Shown here: piece after piece, positions 43,227 to 54,226 of the stretch
Numbering within the stretch: position 1 is the first letter of the stretch
Layout: the number at the start of each line of letters is the position of its first letter
DNA from: Rheum nobile
Taxonomy: Eukaryota; Streptophyta; Magnoliopsida; Caryophyllales; Polygonaceae
DNA: 64,000 nucleotides
Assembly (NCBI GenBank): GCA_027886185.1
Contig: WOAB01000837.1
Coordinates: forward strand, 868,001 to 932,000
Direction: 5' to 3'
Translations under genes and position numbers: made by a program
Notes under the pieces: generated by a model
What the model was told of the DNA's origin: nothing
What the model saw: the letters and a program-made list of their open reading frames with translations, nothing else
Database searches by the model: none

Positions 43227-45917
43227 ATGGCCGAGCCATATTGGTCTTATCCGGCTCGTCCGCTGCCGGGCCGGCGCCCGCGAAGCCATGCCCGTGACCC
43301 CATACCCTTGTATGGAGGCTCTTATTCACGCACCGCCCCTAGGCCCGCAACCGGCTACGAGGGTCGCCGCCATTATGCTCATAGTTACACCGAGTTCGAT
43401 GTGGAGTCCTTTAGAGACTATGACGAGGAAGGCGCCTACAGAGGCTATGAAGAGACCTTTGAAGAGGAGGCTTTGGCGAATGTGAGCCACCGAGGATATG
43501 ATCATGCCCAAGGGCAGCCCCGGCGCCCTCATGTTCCTAGTCGGCATGTGAGCCATGGTTTGGGGGTGTCCTTCTACCCCTTCACCGGTTGCAACGACGG
43601 TGGTTCCGAGTTCTTGGCATGGAAGCGCCACACACGCTATGTCTTTGACCGCTTGGGTTATGATGTTCGCGAGGAGGTGCGCACCGCCACTTGGTACTTC
43701 ACCGACTATGCCCGTACATGGTGGCCAAAGGTGCAAGAGTCCCTGCGTCTCGGAGGCTTCCCGCCCATCCAAACTTGGGCTCAACTCGTCTATGCCATGG
43801 CTCACCACTATGCCCCGAGATCGACGCTAGCTAGCCTAAGGGCATGTGAACACGCCTTCCCGATGCTCAACCACAACATCTCCGACCATGCAGCCCATGG
43901 AGAGGCTACTATTGACGTGGTTGCTCCTGAGGAAGAGGCCCAAAACAACGCTGTAATGAATGCGCCACACATGGCCTCAACCGCACCTCACGACGCCTTG
44001 TCCGAGCCAGCCCCGGTGCGTCCGCCTCCGTCTTCCACGATGTCGGTGCCGGAACCTCTGTTGCCCGCACCTTCACCGGCCACGATGTTCGAGACCGCCA
44101 CCACCTCTGGGGAGAGAAGCTCGGCCATGGGCCCTTCCCCTCCGCCTACAGTGCTCGCGCCTCCTCCGGCCTCGGTGCCCGAGCCCGCGCCACTGTCGCC
44201 TGTGATGCCCACGCCGCCTCTGCCGTGCCCGATGCGCGATCCGACGCCCGCAGCCGAAGAGACATGTGCCTCCAAGTCCCACCTCGTTGCCATCGGCTAT
44301 CCACCGCCGTTAGGCGCGCTCATCAGCAGGGCGGCCCCCACTGTCCTATTGGCGTCGCAACCCTGCTTCACCGCTGAGACGGTCGTTGCCCTGTTGGAGG
44401 CTCGGCTGGCCATGCCCTTGGCTAGGCCACTACTTGGTTGGCCGCCGCCCATAGCCACGAGCAGCCCCTTGTCGCCTCTTGACGGCTTCCCATCGATCCA
44501 CCCCCATAGAGGCCGGCGCCCCATGGCTGCCCCACCGAGGGAGGCTTGCGCCTTGCTCCTGCCTCGGCCGACGACCAATTTGGTCCCACCCTCAACTCTT
44601 GGCCAAGAAGGGAAATGCGTCCTGAAAGCTCTTAACCTCAGGGAAGAACCCTTCTCTCTTTCCTTTCGTATGCTATTGAGTGGCACATTGCATGAGCTTC
44701 ATGTCACCTCCTTGGATAGAGCACTTTGCATGTTGACAAACTATTTTGCATCTAGGATTTTGTTCTCTTGTTTGCATTATAGTTCCATGTTGCAATTCAT
44801 GTCCAAGAAGTTTCATTTAATGCATGTCATTCGCTCCATGTCTAAGTATGCTCATTCCCTTAATTGTTCTATCATGCGGAATCTACTTAGGCTTATGAAG
44901 AGTACTGGCATCATTTGTGCATGCATCCTTGGCTTTCATCTTGAACTTGGACCTTGTGTTCTTACATTCTCCATTTGCAATGTTGATACATCATGTGTGT
45001 TTGTGTTGCTTTCCCCTTGCCTTAGAGTTGTCCTCCACTATCCAATGGTATTTCGGAATTCTTTTAAGGATAAGGACTACTCTCTCTTTGGCCTCATACT
45101 AGACATGCCTAGCACCTTACCTAGGCAACCCTTGCATATGGTTTTTCATGTTGATCATGGCCCCTTGAGGATATTGCTTAGAGCCCTTCAAAGGCACCCC
45201 TGGGCCGAAACTTTTCATGTTGACCTTGGGCCTTTAAGGATTGCCCCAAACCATGCCATTTTGGGGACCTCACCTTGGCCCTACCACCCTACTGCCTTCC
45301 AACCCCACTTTTATGTAGTTGCCTTGACAACACCTTCTCGGGACCTTCTCAAAGACTCTAGCATGCACTCGCTATTTTCTACAACATTTTGGGAGATCTT
45401 TGGTTTGACCCTCATAACCGGTAGACAACCTTCTAAGAAGGGGAGGGATTCCACATTCCTTATAGCTTTCCACATGCCACTTCTTGCCCGAATTGAGACT
45501 ATCACCCTAGATTTATCTTTGTGGGCATTCTTTGGAATCCCTAACACACTCGGCCCCACTAGGGTTGCTCCCTTGATATCTCATTTCCCCATTGGACCGG
45601 TGTCTAGGAGCGCCCACATTCCCACCCGGAGCCGTAGGATGGACTCACGTTTTCTTGTTGATTTATTTTGTTGTAGGTCCATCCCACCGGATGCCATGCT
45701 TGCCCATGCGGTCGTCCCACTTGTTGTGCCTAAGGTGCCGCCTGATGGCGCTAGTATGCTCACGATTCTTTATGTTTGTGGCGGTCTCCCTCACTCCACC
45801 TTCACCTTTAAGAAGGGGAGACATGCCACCACACTTCCTTCATCTCTCGGGCTTCCCTCCTCGTCGAAGCGAGGACGCTTTGAAGCTAAGAAGGGGAGAG
45901 TGATGAGCCCCGGTTAG
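43227..45917 (+). CDS. 896-codon gag-like ORF of the innermost element
   Basis: ATG at 43227, uninterrupted to TAG at 45915, running 16 bases into the right LTR. Residues about 1-95 are Arg/Tyr/Gly-rich. Residues about 110-205 carry a Gypsy-type capsid domain: FYPFTGCNDGGSEFLAWKRH, YVFDRLGYDVREEVRTATWY, ARTWWPKVQESL and WAQLVYAMAHHYAPRST. Then comes a Pro/Ala-rich region (to about residue 470), and a hydrophobic, Leu/Cys/His-rich last half that does not resemble any domain I know and may be untranslated sequence that happens to stay open. No zinc knuckle, protease or RT. The near-identical LTRs and intact frame suggest recent activity using enzymes from another element. Confidence 0.65.
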   Translation: MAEPYWSYPARPLPGRRPRSHARDPIPLYGGSYSRTAPRPATGYEGRRHYAHSYTEFDVESFRDYDEEGAYRGYEETFEEEALANVSHRGYDHAQGQPRRPHVPSRHVSHGLGVSFYPFTGCNDGGSEFLAWKRHTRYVFDRLGYDVREEVRTATWYFTDYARTWWPKVQESLRLGGFPPIQTWAQLVYAMAHHYAPRSTLASLRACEHAFPMLNHNISDHAAHGEATIDVVAPEEEAQNNAVMNAPHMASTAPHDALSEPAPVRPPPSSTMSVPEPLLPAPSPATMFETATTSGERSSAMGPSPPPTVLAPPPASVPEPAPLSPVMPTPPLPCPMRDPTPAAEETCASKSHLVAIGYPPPLGALISRAAPTVLLASQPCFTAETVVALLEARLAMPLARPLLGWPPPIATSSPLSPLDGFPSIHPHRGRRPMAAPPREACALLLPRPTTNLVPPSTLGQEGKCVLKALNLREEPFSLSFRMLLSGTLHELHVTSLDRALCMLTNYFASRILFSCLHYSSMLQFMSKKFHLMHVIRSMSKYAHSLNCSIMRNLLRLMKSTGIICACILGFHLELGPCVLTFSICNVDTSCVFVLLSPCLRVVLHYPMVFRNSFKDKDYSLFGLILDMPSTLPRQPLHMVFHVDHGPLRILLRALQRHPWAETFHVDLGPLRIAPNHAILGTSPWPYHPTAFQPHFYVVALTTPSRDLLKDSSMHSLFSTTFWEIFGLTLITGRQPSKKGRDSTFLIAFHMPLLARIETITLDLSLWAFFGIPNTLGPTRVAPLISHFPIGPVSRSAHIPTRSRRMDSRFLVDLFCCRSIPPDAMLAHAVVPLVVPKVPPDGASMLTILYVCGGLPHSTFTFKKGRHATTLPSSLGLPSSSKRGRFEAKKGRVMSPG
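45884..45900 (+). promoter_or_regulatory. Polypurine tract of the innermost element
   Basis: AGCTAAGAAGGGGAGAG directly before the 3' LTR start at 45901. Confidence 0.8.
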
Positions 45918-46630
45918 TGACCACCAAGACGTCGACACCTCGATGCCACGACAATCAAGCCACCGACTTCGACTCCAAGGCACCAAGGCGCACGACAACC
46001 ACCAAGAGGAAGCAGACCCTGACACGGTCCAAGACTCGGCCGAGTCTTGGGCCGAGTCAGGGCAACAGTGCCTGACACGGTCAGGAACTCGGCCGAGTTC
46101 CTGGCCGAGTCAGGACCTGCCGAGTCCTTGCTTTGTTCTTGCGTGTTGCTCCCTTTTGCTACTTGTTTTTATGTCTTGCTTTGCTTTTGTGGATGTGTGG
46201 ATCCATTTGCATATGGGCTCCTAATCCCCTAGACTATATAAACTCATGTTGTCTTCCTTTTCATTTAGTTGAAGTCTAATAGAGTGGGTTTATACCTTGG
46301 GTTGAGATTCTCCCCAAGGCCTCCCACTATAGGCTTCCAACTCCAAGCTTGTAACTCATCCTTCATTGAATCTAGTTGTTGTTTCCACAAGATCTCTTCC
46401 CTTTGCTTGCACACTCAAGATCCAAGCCAAGAACCCTCTCTCCAAGAGGGTTCCTTGGCTCCCATTGGTTCGGCCACTCAAGCTCAAGATCCATAGCCAT
46501 TTCGTCCATCTCCCACCAAGAACACCTTGGAGAGCCTTTGGAGCTAAGAAGGAAGGAGAAGAAGCCAAGCTTAGGCACGATCTAGCTTCACTTGGGAAGA
46601 AGAACTCCTTTGGGGGTTTTATTCTCATCA
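45901..46630 (+). repeat. 3' LTR of the innermost element
   Basis: 730 bases, partner of 40992-41721. After GTTCT (46631-46635) the middle element resumes. Confidence 0.93.
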
Positions 46631-46635
46631 GTTCT

Positions 46636-47069
46636 CTTGGTCAAATCATGACTTGTTGGATGCCTTTAGTTCTTGATAATCATGTGTACAAGTCCTTGCC
46701 TTTGTGCCATCCAGTTACTTCAAGTAGAACTAGGCATTCATGTGTGCATCATTGTTCTCATTCACAATTCTTGTTGCATGAGAAAAATTTTGTACTATGC
46801 TTTGCATTTGTTGCCAAGTATGTCATATGCATTTCATGTTCTATACTTAAGCATATCTTTAGGCTGAAATTGGGCAACACTTGTACATGGAAATTCCTCC
46901 ATGGGCATTCACTAGATCTAAAGATGTGTACGCACACATGTCCTTCATTCTCTAAGAACTTCTTGGTCCCTCACTTCCTTGTTTTTCTTTGTGCAGTTTT
47001 GTGTGCTCTAAACCTATTTCTTGAAGTGCACTCAAATTCGAGGATGAATCCTTTTGAAGAAGGGGAGGA
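46636..47069 (+). other. Remaining interior of the middle element
   Basis: Continues the middle element from the split point to its purine tract GAAGAAGGGGAGGA (47056-47069). Ends with FEEGEDD-like wording in the open frame; no domain. Confidence 0.6.
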
Positions 47070-48254
47070 TGATGTGACTACGTCGCATCATGAACAAGAC
47101 TCAAGCCATGAAGAGTCAAGCGCCGTCGCCGCCTTGCCTAGGGCATCCGAGCTAGGGCATGGAAGTTGGCCCGAAAATTCTCACAACCCTCCGAGCCATC
47201 TTTTGGGGGATGATTCCACTGGCCCTCTAGGAGATATGGAGCACAAGAATGCCTATGAAACTGGTGTGGAAGCAAGGGAGTGCCGCACACCTATGGTAGG
47301 CACAAGGGAGGCCGACACTCGGGTCCTTCCGGGTCGAATCACTCGGGCTCGGGCTCGAGCATTGCAAGAGGGACTCCAAGCTGGCTTGATGACCATGGGA
47401 GCGCCGAGCCAAAAGGAAGAGAAGGCCATGTGTGCCTTGGTGCAACAACCGGGTCAAGTGCCAGGTTTCTTTAGGCCATGTGGGGCTTAATTTGAAGAGG
47501 CATTTAATGCCGAATTTGTGTGGGTCTTCATGACATTTTTACCTTAGTTATGGGCTATGTTATGGTTAATATTCCAGCATTCAAGGTTGGGTATATTAGG
47601 GTAGCCGGCCCTTGTTTTTGAGGATGCAAAAACTTGAGCCAAAACCTTGTCTTTTCACTCTCTTTTTCAATGGAGTTTCTGCAGCCTTTTAGGTTTTAAT
47701 TTCATCATCTAGATAGCTTCAAATCCCAGGTTGTGAGTCATATCAACCTTCGTGCAAGGCCTCCTTTGGTGCGTCATATCCAAGGCGAGTTCTTCACTAG
47801 TTCTTACAAGTTGCGGTGCGTCACATCCAACCCTTGTAAGTCCATATCCCTTCGACTTTTACCCTATCTCTCCGCCTCAAATCTTTCCCTCAAAACCACC
47901 CTTGAATCACCCCAACATCATACAAATAACCAGCCCAAGACGTGCTTCCAATCTGCCCTCAAACTTCCTCTCTCCGGAGCCAAGTTCCTTGCGGAAACCA
48001 TCTGCGACACCTCCGTAGATTCGCTATATCTTCTGATTCCTAGATCGGTTCACTCTCAAATTTTGAGGCTTTCATCTATACTTCCGGATCTACCTCTGAG
48101 ATTTTGAATCGCTCAATTCGGAGCCCGTAACAGAGAGAACCATCCATCTGAATACAGACGATTCCCCTTGCCGGGTTGGTGTTGTCTCGCCTAACTCCTT
48201 TGGCTCTTGTGGACTTCCTCGCACCGAAGGCTTCATCCCGATCCTCACTCTTCA
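47070..48254 (+). repeat. 3' LTR of the middle element
   Basis: Starts TGATGTGACTACGTCGC, ends CACTCTTCA, followed by CAAAG and the resumed outer LTR. Confidence 0.92.
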
Positions 48255-48259
48255 CAAAG

Positions 48260-48700
48260 TTTGACTTAAATACTAAAGGCGAGAACTCGAATGGGCCGAG
48301 TCGAGCCTAGCGGGCTAGCCCATGCAACATGCAATAGGCACACACCCTATATAAGGAAATAACTATAAATAGAAAGTGTCTAAAACAAGCATAATACTAA
48401 ATATATAAATGTCTCAAAGCAATGCCAAAACACATGGCAAAACCCGGTGGCGGCGAGGCAACGGACGCAGACATTGTGAGCGGCGGCGACAATGAGTCGA
48501 TGGGCTCGACAATGGGTGCACCTGGTGCCATCAGCGATGGGCTCGATACTCCGATGTCGATGGTAGCGATGATGCGCATGACTAGCGAGTGCACGGCGTC
48601 GGCGATGGCCTTGGACTTGAACCTTGTCACTGGGCCCTCTGAGCGTAGGCTCATGGCATTCTCCTCGTCGGTGGCCGTCATGGGAGGTGGGATCACATCA
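48260..48700 (-). repeat. Outer Gypsy 3' LTR, second part (contains the end of pol)
   Basis: Matches 59336-59823. The outer pol frame reads from the interior across the LTR border (48700) to a stop at 48397, so about 100 C-terminal residues (from MTATDEENAMSLRSEG on) are encoded by the LTR. The purine tract at 48701-48716 (minus strand GCCAAGTGGGGGAGGG) marks the border. Confidence 0.85.
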
Positions 48701-49663
48701 CCCTCCCCCACTTGGCTGTGAAGCATCCCCGCTTCACCATCATCAAACTCAGGCTCAACATATGGTGTCAAGTCTGTGACGTTGAAGGACGCGTAGACCC
48801 CAAAATCCGGTGGGAGCTCGAGTTGATAGGCATTTTCCCCTATGGCCTTGATCACACGGAAGGGGCCATCTCCACATGGTGACAGTTTGTGCTTGCGCCG
48901 CGGGGGGAATCTCTTTTTTTGCATATGCACCTAGACAAGGTCTCCGGGTGCGAAAATCACGCGGCGGAAGCCATAATTCTTTTGCAATGCATATTGCGCG
49001 GCCCTCCTCTCCAATTGTTCGCGTGTCTTACGATGGAGCTCTTGCACTTGCTCGACGCGATTGGCGGCAGAGACGTGCACTGGGTCTCATAGTGGGCACA
49101 GCGACAAATCCAGGCGGCGTCAAGGGGTTCTTTCCATAGACCACTTCGAATGGTGTCAACTTGGTCGCCGTGTGCCTGCATCTATTGTAACAAAACTCGA
49201 CAAGAGATAGTAACAAACTTAGAATCCCCAAAGTGTTCTCCAAAAATGACCAACAAACTTAGAATCCCTATCACTAACAATGGTACGAGGGACTCCATGA
49301 AGACGCACCACATGCTCAAAGAATAAATTTGCAATCTCACTAGCACTATGGGTTGTCTTTACCTCGTCTAAAGAGGGGCAAACCCGTGATGAAATCCATA
49401 GAAAGGTCTTCCCAAGGGTCATTGGGTAAGGGCAAGGGCGTGTAGAGGCCGTGTGAGCTAGATTTGGCTTTGGCCCTTTGACATGTCACACAACTCGGAC
49501 AATAGCGGGTCACCTGGTGGGTCATACGAGGCCAGAAGAAGTGTTCTCTAAGCGCGGCCAGGGTCTTGCTAATCCCAAAATGTCCACGAGTGTCGTGTGC
49601 TTCCTGAATCAAAATGAGCCTAATGGAGGACCTAGGGATGCATAGGCGGCTAGCCTTGTACAA
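48397..49663 (-). pseudogene. Outer Gypsy integrase and C-terminal tail, damaged
   Basis: Zinc region: ILIQEAHDTRGHFGISKTL and [15 protein letters not shown] (49663-49480). The core starts [15 protein letters not shown]. The segment carrying the next core strand is missing; it resumes in another frame with [33 protein letters not shown] (49350-49220). Then a second gap removes the region with the catalytic Glu, and it resumes at VEFCYNRCRHTATKLTPFEV. The C-terminal part (48930 on) has LSPCGDGPFRVIKAIGENAY and FNVTDLTPYVEPEF. No chromodomain seen. Not functional. Confidence 0.88.
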
Positions 49664-49773
49664 ATAACCCTCAGAAATAAAATATGACTCAAACTCACGT
49701 AGTCTAAGGCAATGCTCGAATATAGGGGCAAAGAAAGGATCAATAGCGTATAATTCCTTAATTAAAGCAAAGC

Positions 49774-51079
49774 CTAGAACTTAGTTTGCACATGAGTCAA
49801 GAGAACGTACCTGTGAGAGAGTGTGTCGGCCACAACGTTCTCTTTTCCTTTCTTGTGGACTACGACATAGGGAAATGTCTCAAGGAACTCCACCCAACGA
49901 GCATGGCGTCGGTTGAGGTAGGCTTGGCTCTTCAAATAGATCAAGGCGGCGTGGTCGCTGTGGACGACAAATTCATGTGGCCGAAGATAATATTGCCAAG
50001 TCTTTAGCACACGTACTAGGGCATACAACTCCTTGTCATAGGTGGGGTAGTTGAGTGTGGCCCCAATGAGCTTCTCACTGAAAAATGCAATGGGCCTCTT
50101 CTCCTGGTGTAACACACCACCAATGCCTACGTCTGAGGCATCACACTCCACCTCAAAATCCTTGGCAAAGTCGGGGAGCTGGAGCAATGGCACGTGGCAC
50201 AAGGCATGCTTCAAAGCCGAGAAAGCCTTCTCGTGTGCCTCAAGCCAAAGGTTAGTGGCTCCCTTCTTCGTGAGCTCGTGTAAAGGCACGGCAATGGAGA
50301 TAAAATCTCTCACAAAGGGGCCTATAGAACCCGGCGAGGCCAAGGAAACTCCTCACCTGGGTTGGCGTCGTCGGCATTGGCCAATCCTTGATGGCCTTCA
50401 CCTTGTCTTCGTCGACGCGCAAGCCATCTTTACTCACAACGTAGCCAAGAAAAAATGTAGTGTCGGAGCAGAAATGACACTTGCCAAGATTGGCGAATAA
50501 GCTCTCACGTCGAAGGCAATCAAGCACAAGGCATATGTGATCGACGTGCTCCTCAAGGTTGCGTGAGTACACAAGGATGTCAACAAAATAAATGACAACA
50601 AACTTGCCCAAAAATGCTCTCAAGACGTGGTTCATTAAGCGCATGAAGGTGTTGGGCGTGTTGGTGAGCCCAAAAGGCATGACAAGCCACTCGTAGAGCC
50701 CATACTTGGTCTTGAAGGCGGTCTTCCACTAATCACCTTCTTTCATCCAAATTTGGTGATAACCACTCTTCAAATCAATCTTGGAGAAGAGAGTCGCGCC
50801 GTGTAGTTCATCAAGCATGTCGTCTAGGCGCGGTATTGGGTGCCTGTACTTGACGGTGATTTGGTTTATTGCGCGGCAATCAACACACATTCTCCACGTG
50901 CCATCTTTCTTGGGCACAAGAATCACAGGCACAGCGCAAGGGGAAAGGGATTCCCTCACATAGCCTCGATCCAACAACTCTTGCACCTGGCGCTGCAGCT
51001 CTTGGGTCTCTTCTGGGCCAACGCGTTAAGCGGCGTGATTGGGCAAGGAGGCACCAAGTCAATTTGGTGCTCAATGCCT
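49774..51079 (-). pseudogene. Outer Gypsy reverse transcriptase and RNase H, damaged
   Basis: [56 protein letters not shown], a stop at 50729, then [20 protein letters not shown] and the active-site box [11 protein letters not shown]. The family has YFDDI, so the first catalytic Asp is Val: a dead enzyme. RNase H (50343-49774): [56 protein letters not shown] and [16 protein letters not shown], largely intact. Confidence 0.92.
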
Positions 51080-52107
51080 CACAGTGGAGGTAGCCCCTGT
51101 GGCAACTCATCTGGGAAGACGTCGTCGATAGCGGCGAGCAACGCGACGATGGTAGGTGGCAAGGACGCGGCGCGCGATGACTCTGGGATGCATGGAGTTG
51201 GCACAAGCAGAAACCAAGGAACTTTCCCAGTCAAAGCAGCAGTGAGCTCACTAGGCCTGGCCAAAAGCAGTATGTGCTCACAAAGTCCTTGCAAAGGTGG
51301 CGTCTGCGGCGATCGAACGGCCAACTGGGTCGATGGTGAGGTGCCGGGCGATTTTTGTGAGGCACTGGGTGTGTGGACTCCCGTGCTCGAGCCAGAATAT
51401 GGAGAGCCTGGCCAAGCCTCTGTGGTGCCTTTCTTGGCCTTTCTAGCGGCAGCAGCAACGGCGCCATCACGATCCAGATGGGCACTGGGTGGCCTGCCTG
51501 TGGCATTCATCTTCTTCTCGGTAGTGCCTGGTGGAGACGAAAATTTGCCACAATTGGATGAGTTTTGCCGTTGGAGTGCCTCTGGGGACTCATTTGGCCT
51601 TGTAGCGGCGACCTCTATGGGCTTTTGGCAGTCTCTCTCAACTTGGTCCTGCAAGATCTCATGAGGAGACATTGGATGCAAAGTGACGTGCTTCCCGTGG
51701 TAATTGAACACATAAGTGTTCAAATAGCCATCATGGAGCATGCGCCTGTCGAATTGCCATGGGTGCCCAAGCAAAATATGGGTGGCGTCCATTAAAATGA
51801 CATCACATAAAATAGAATCACAGTATTGACCTATGGAAAAAGAGATTAAGCATTGTCGAGATACTGTGTTACCTGGACTAGAAGAAATCCATTGGGGTGC
51901 ATACGGCTGTGGGTGAGGCGTCGTTGGCAATTTGAAGTGCTTCACGACCTTATCATTCACAATGTTTGCACATGAACCTCCATCAATAATAACACTCAAG
52001 GAAGTCGTCTGGACGAGTGCCCTTGTATGGAACAAGTTCTCTCGTTGGTTGCTGAGGCTTGCTTCCTTGATCATGAGGAGTCGCCGTGTCACTAAGCTCA
52101 GTGGCAT
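51079..52107 (-). pseudogene. Outer Gypsy protease region
   Basis: 342 open codons. LSVIIDGGSCANIVNDKVV is the usual plant Gypsy protease site, followed by LPTTPHPQPYAPQWI and DVILMDATHILLGHPWQFDR. The rest is a Pro/Ser-rich linker to RT. The frame is open but frames before and after are not continuous with it. Confidence 0.82.
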
Positions 52108-52176
52108 GCCCGCATGCAGTGAAGCAGGCTCGCAGTCATAGGCATCCTCATCGTCTTCGTGGAACTCATCAATGGG

Positions 52177-54226
52177 CTAGAGAGTGGGCTCTTCTTCTTC
52201 GAAGGACTCATAGTCGGCGGTGGCATTGGAGAAGAGCACCTTCCTAGCATTGGGGCAATCCTTCTTATAGTGTCCCCGGCCACCACACTTATAGCATTCG
52301 AGGTCGCGCGCACAATCTGTGCCCACTGGAGGTTGTCTGGGCACGTTGGCGCACGGCGCTGCGCTTGGCATCGATGGCTTTACCTTGGTGGCTTGGCTAG
52401 ACGTGGTTGTGGAACTAGCACTGGGACACACATTAGTAGAAGGTAAAGCACTAGAGTTAGAAGAATACCTTGTTTGGCCACCTTGCTAAGTGTATGACTT
52501 TCGGCGATTGAGTTGTGCATGGATTTGCATCACCATATGCGTCAACGTGTTCAAGTCTTTGATTGGCAAGATTTCGAGTTGATCACGGATGGGCGTGTTC
52601 AAGCCACTTAAGAATTTTGTTCTCAAGGTCGACGGTGCAACGCTAATGTTGGCCTTGTAGTACATGTCCTCTAAGGTGGAGAAGAACTCGAGTGGAGTCT
52701 TGGAGCCTTGGCGAGCCATGGCTATCTCCATGCGCATTTGGTTGCGATAATCTAGAGGCACGTACTTCTTCGTCATAAGATACACCAATTGGTGCCATTC
52801 GGTGACCTGGGGTAGGCAGCGTCGAACGCAGTCATCCACGAATCTATGCCACCACACACGGGCGACGCCTCTGAAGTGGAGTGTCGCGGCGTCGACATGG
52901 TCCTCAGGTGGCACTCGGCAATAACGTAGTGTGTACTATGTGGCCTGTACCCATTCAAGAAAAACAGAGGGATTGTATTCACCAAAGAAGTGCTCGATTT
53001 TTACCTTGACTTCGTGTCGTTGGTATCGAGGTTGTGGAGGGGCTTGCATGGGCGCGTTATGTGGCACGGCGGCATAGAGGGGGTTCTCGTAGGCGCGGGC
53101 GCCATGGGGTACAACGCGTGTATGTTGTTACCTCTCACGAACGAGGTGATCATCGTCGCGAACAAACCCGTCCCTAGGCGCATAGGCGTCGGTGCCATCG
53201 CGGCTGGGACTCGTGGTCGGCTCAGCGAACGTGTCTGGACATGGCATCGCGGCGCTCGCCGCCAATATCACGATCATAGACTCCTTGGGCTTGGAGACGG
53301 GGAGAGGAGATCCAATCCGATGGGCGATCCTGCAATTCAATAGGATCTCCAAGAGGTGGATGGAAAAAGTTGGGATTGACCATACCTGAGTCTTCAATTT
53401 TTTCATCATCGAAGTCGTCTTGGACTGTGGGTGTGGAAGAACCATAGCCATCGGACCCATAGTGTGGCGTCCGAGCACTTTGATGGCGAAGATGGTCACA
53501 CACATCGTAGGTTCTGGGTTGGGTAGTAGGCGTCCTCTAGGCTGCATCATCGCGTCACGTCTGGCGACTGGGTCTTCTCGGCGTCACGGCGGCTAACTCG
53601 GCTTCACGATGTCGGCCTTCGCGTGGCGCTGAGCCTGGAACACGGCATGGGGTGCGTCTGGAAGGATACCTAGCATCAAAATCATAGGGATTGGAATACT
53701 TACCTTGAGAGTCGTCGGCGTGGTCGGAGCCGGTGTCGAAGCCAGCGGGTGTGGCTCTGGGCACGTATCGATCTTGATGAGACACGTATCCTTGTCGACT
53801 CTCAATGACACTTTGAATCTGATTGAGTCGTGGTTGAAGGTTGGAAGTCGAGGGCATGACTCCTTTTCCTTTGTCCATGCGAGCTTTGCTTGGACCCGCT
53901 ACGGTGGCTCTGGGTGGAGTCGGCGCGTCCATAGGGATCACTGGGGTGGGAGTGGGCACGAGTTGTGCCGCGCGTTCCCTGGCTTCGAAATGAGCTAGTC
54001 GTTGACGAAGAGCTTGGATCTCTCTTTGCTCCTCGGACAACTCCAAGATAGGATCTTGTTGAGGGTGGTCTAGTTGGGGAAGATCTTGTGGTGGTAGGTC
54101 TTGTTGTGGACCCAACGGCTGGGGTTTTTGGTTGGTGTTGTCGACGCCTGCGTTGTCTGTGTGGACCGTCGTGCTACCTATAACAATAGGGCCATACATG
54201 GAAGTAAAAACGAACAACAAGCACAA
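52177..54226 (-). pseudogene. Outer Gypsy gag
   Basis: The N-terminal Pro/Gln-rich part (54226-53555) includes LSEEQREIQALRQRLAHFEA. The capsid domain (52914-52486) has DAATLHFRGVARVWWHRFVD, WHQLVYLMTKKYVPLDYRNQ and FLSGLNTPIRDQLEILP. The zinc knuckle is CYKCGGRGHYKKDCPN at about 52300. Frame breaks near 53555, 52990 and 52486. Confidence 0.88.

Larger units (their letters stand above)
40992..46630 (+). mobile_element. Innermost young non-autonomous LTR retrotransposon
   Basis: LTRs 40992-41721 and 45901-46630, 730 bases each, beginning TGATGAGCCCCGG and ending CTCATCA. Exact target duplication GTTCT at 40987-40991 and 46631-46635. I count about half a dozen differences between the LTRs, so this is the youngest insertion in the nest. 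The interior has one long ORF, no protease, RT, RNase H or integrase. Confidence 0.95.
37494..48254 (+). mobile_element. Middle LTR retrotransposon (non-autonomous), inserted in the outer LTR
   Basis: LTRs 37494-38688 and 47070-48254, both TGATGTGACT...CA. Exact target duplication CAAAG at 37489-37493 and 48255-48259. A Met primer site follows the left LTR; the purine tract GAAGAAGGGGAGGA precedes the right LTR. The interior has a gag-like ORF but no pol, and is itself split by the element at 40992-46630. Confidence 0.93.

Noticed and set aside
43326..44686. Several 80-160 codon ORFs opposite the 896-codon ORF
   Set aside because: Mirror frames of a Pro/Ala-rich GC-rich coding stretch; no motif.
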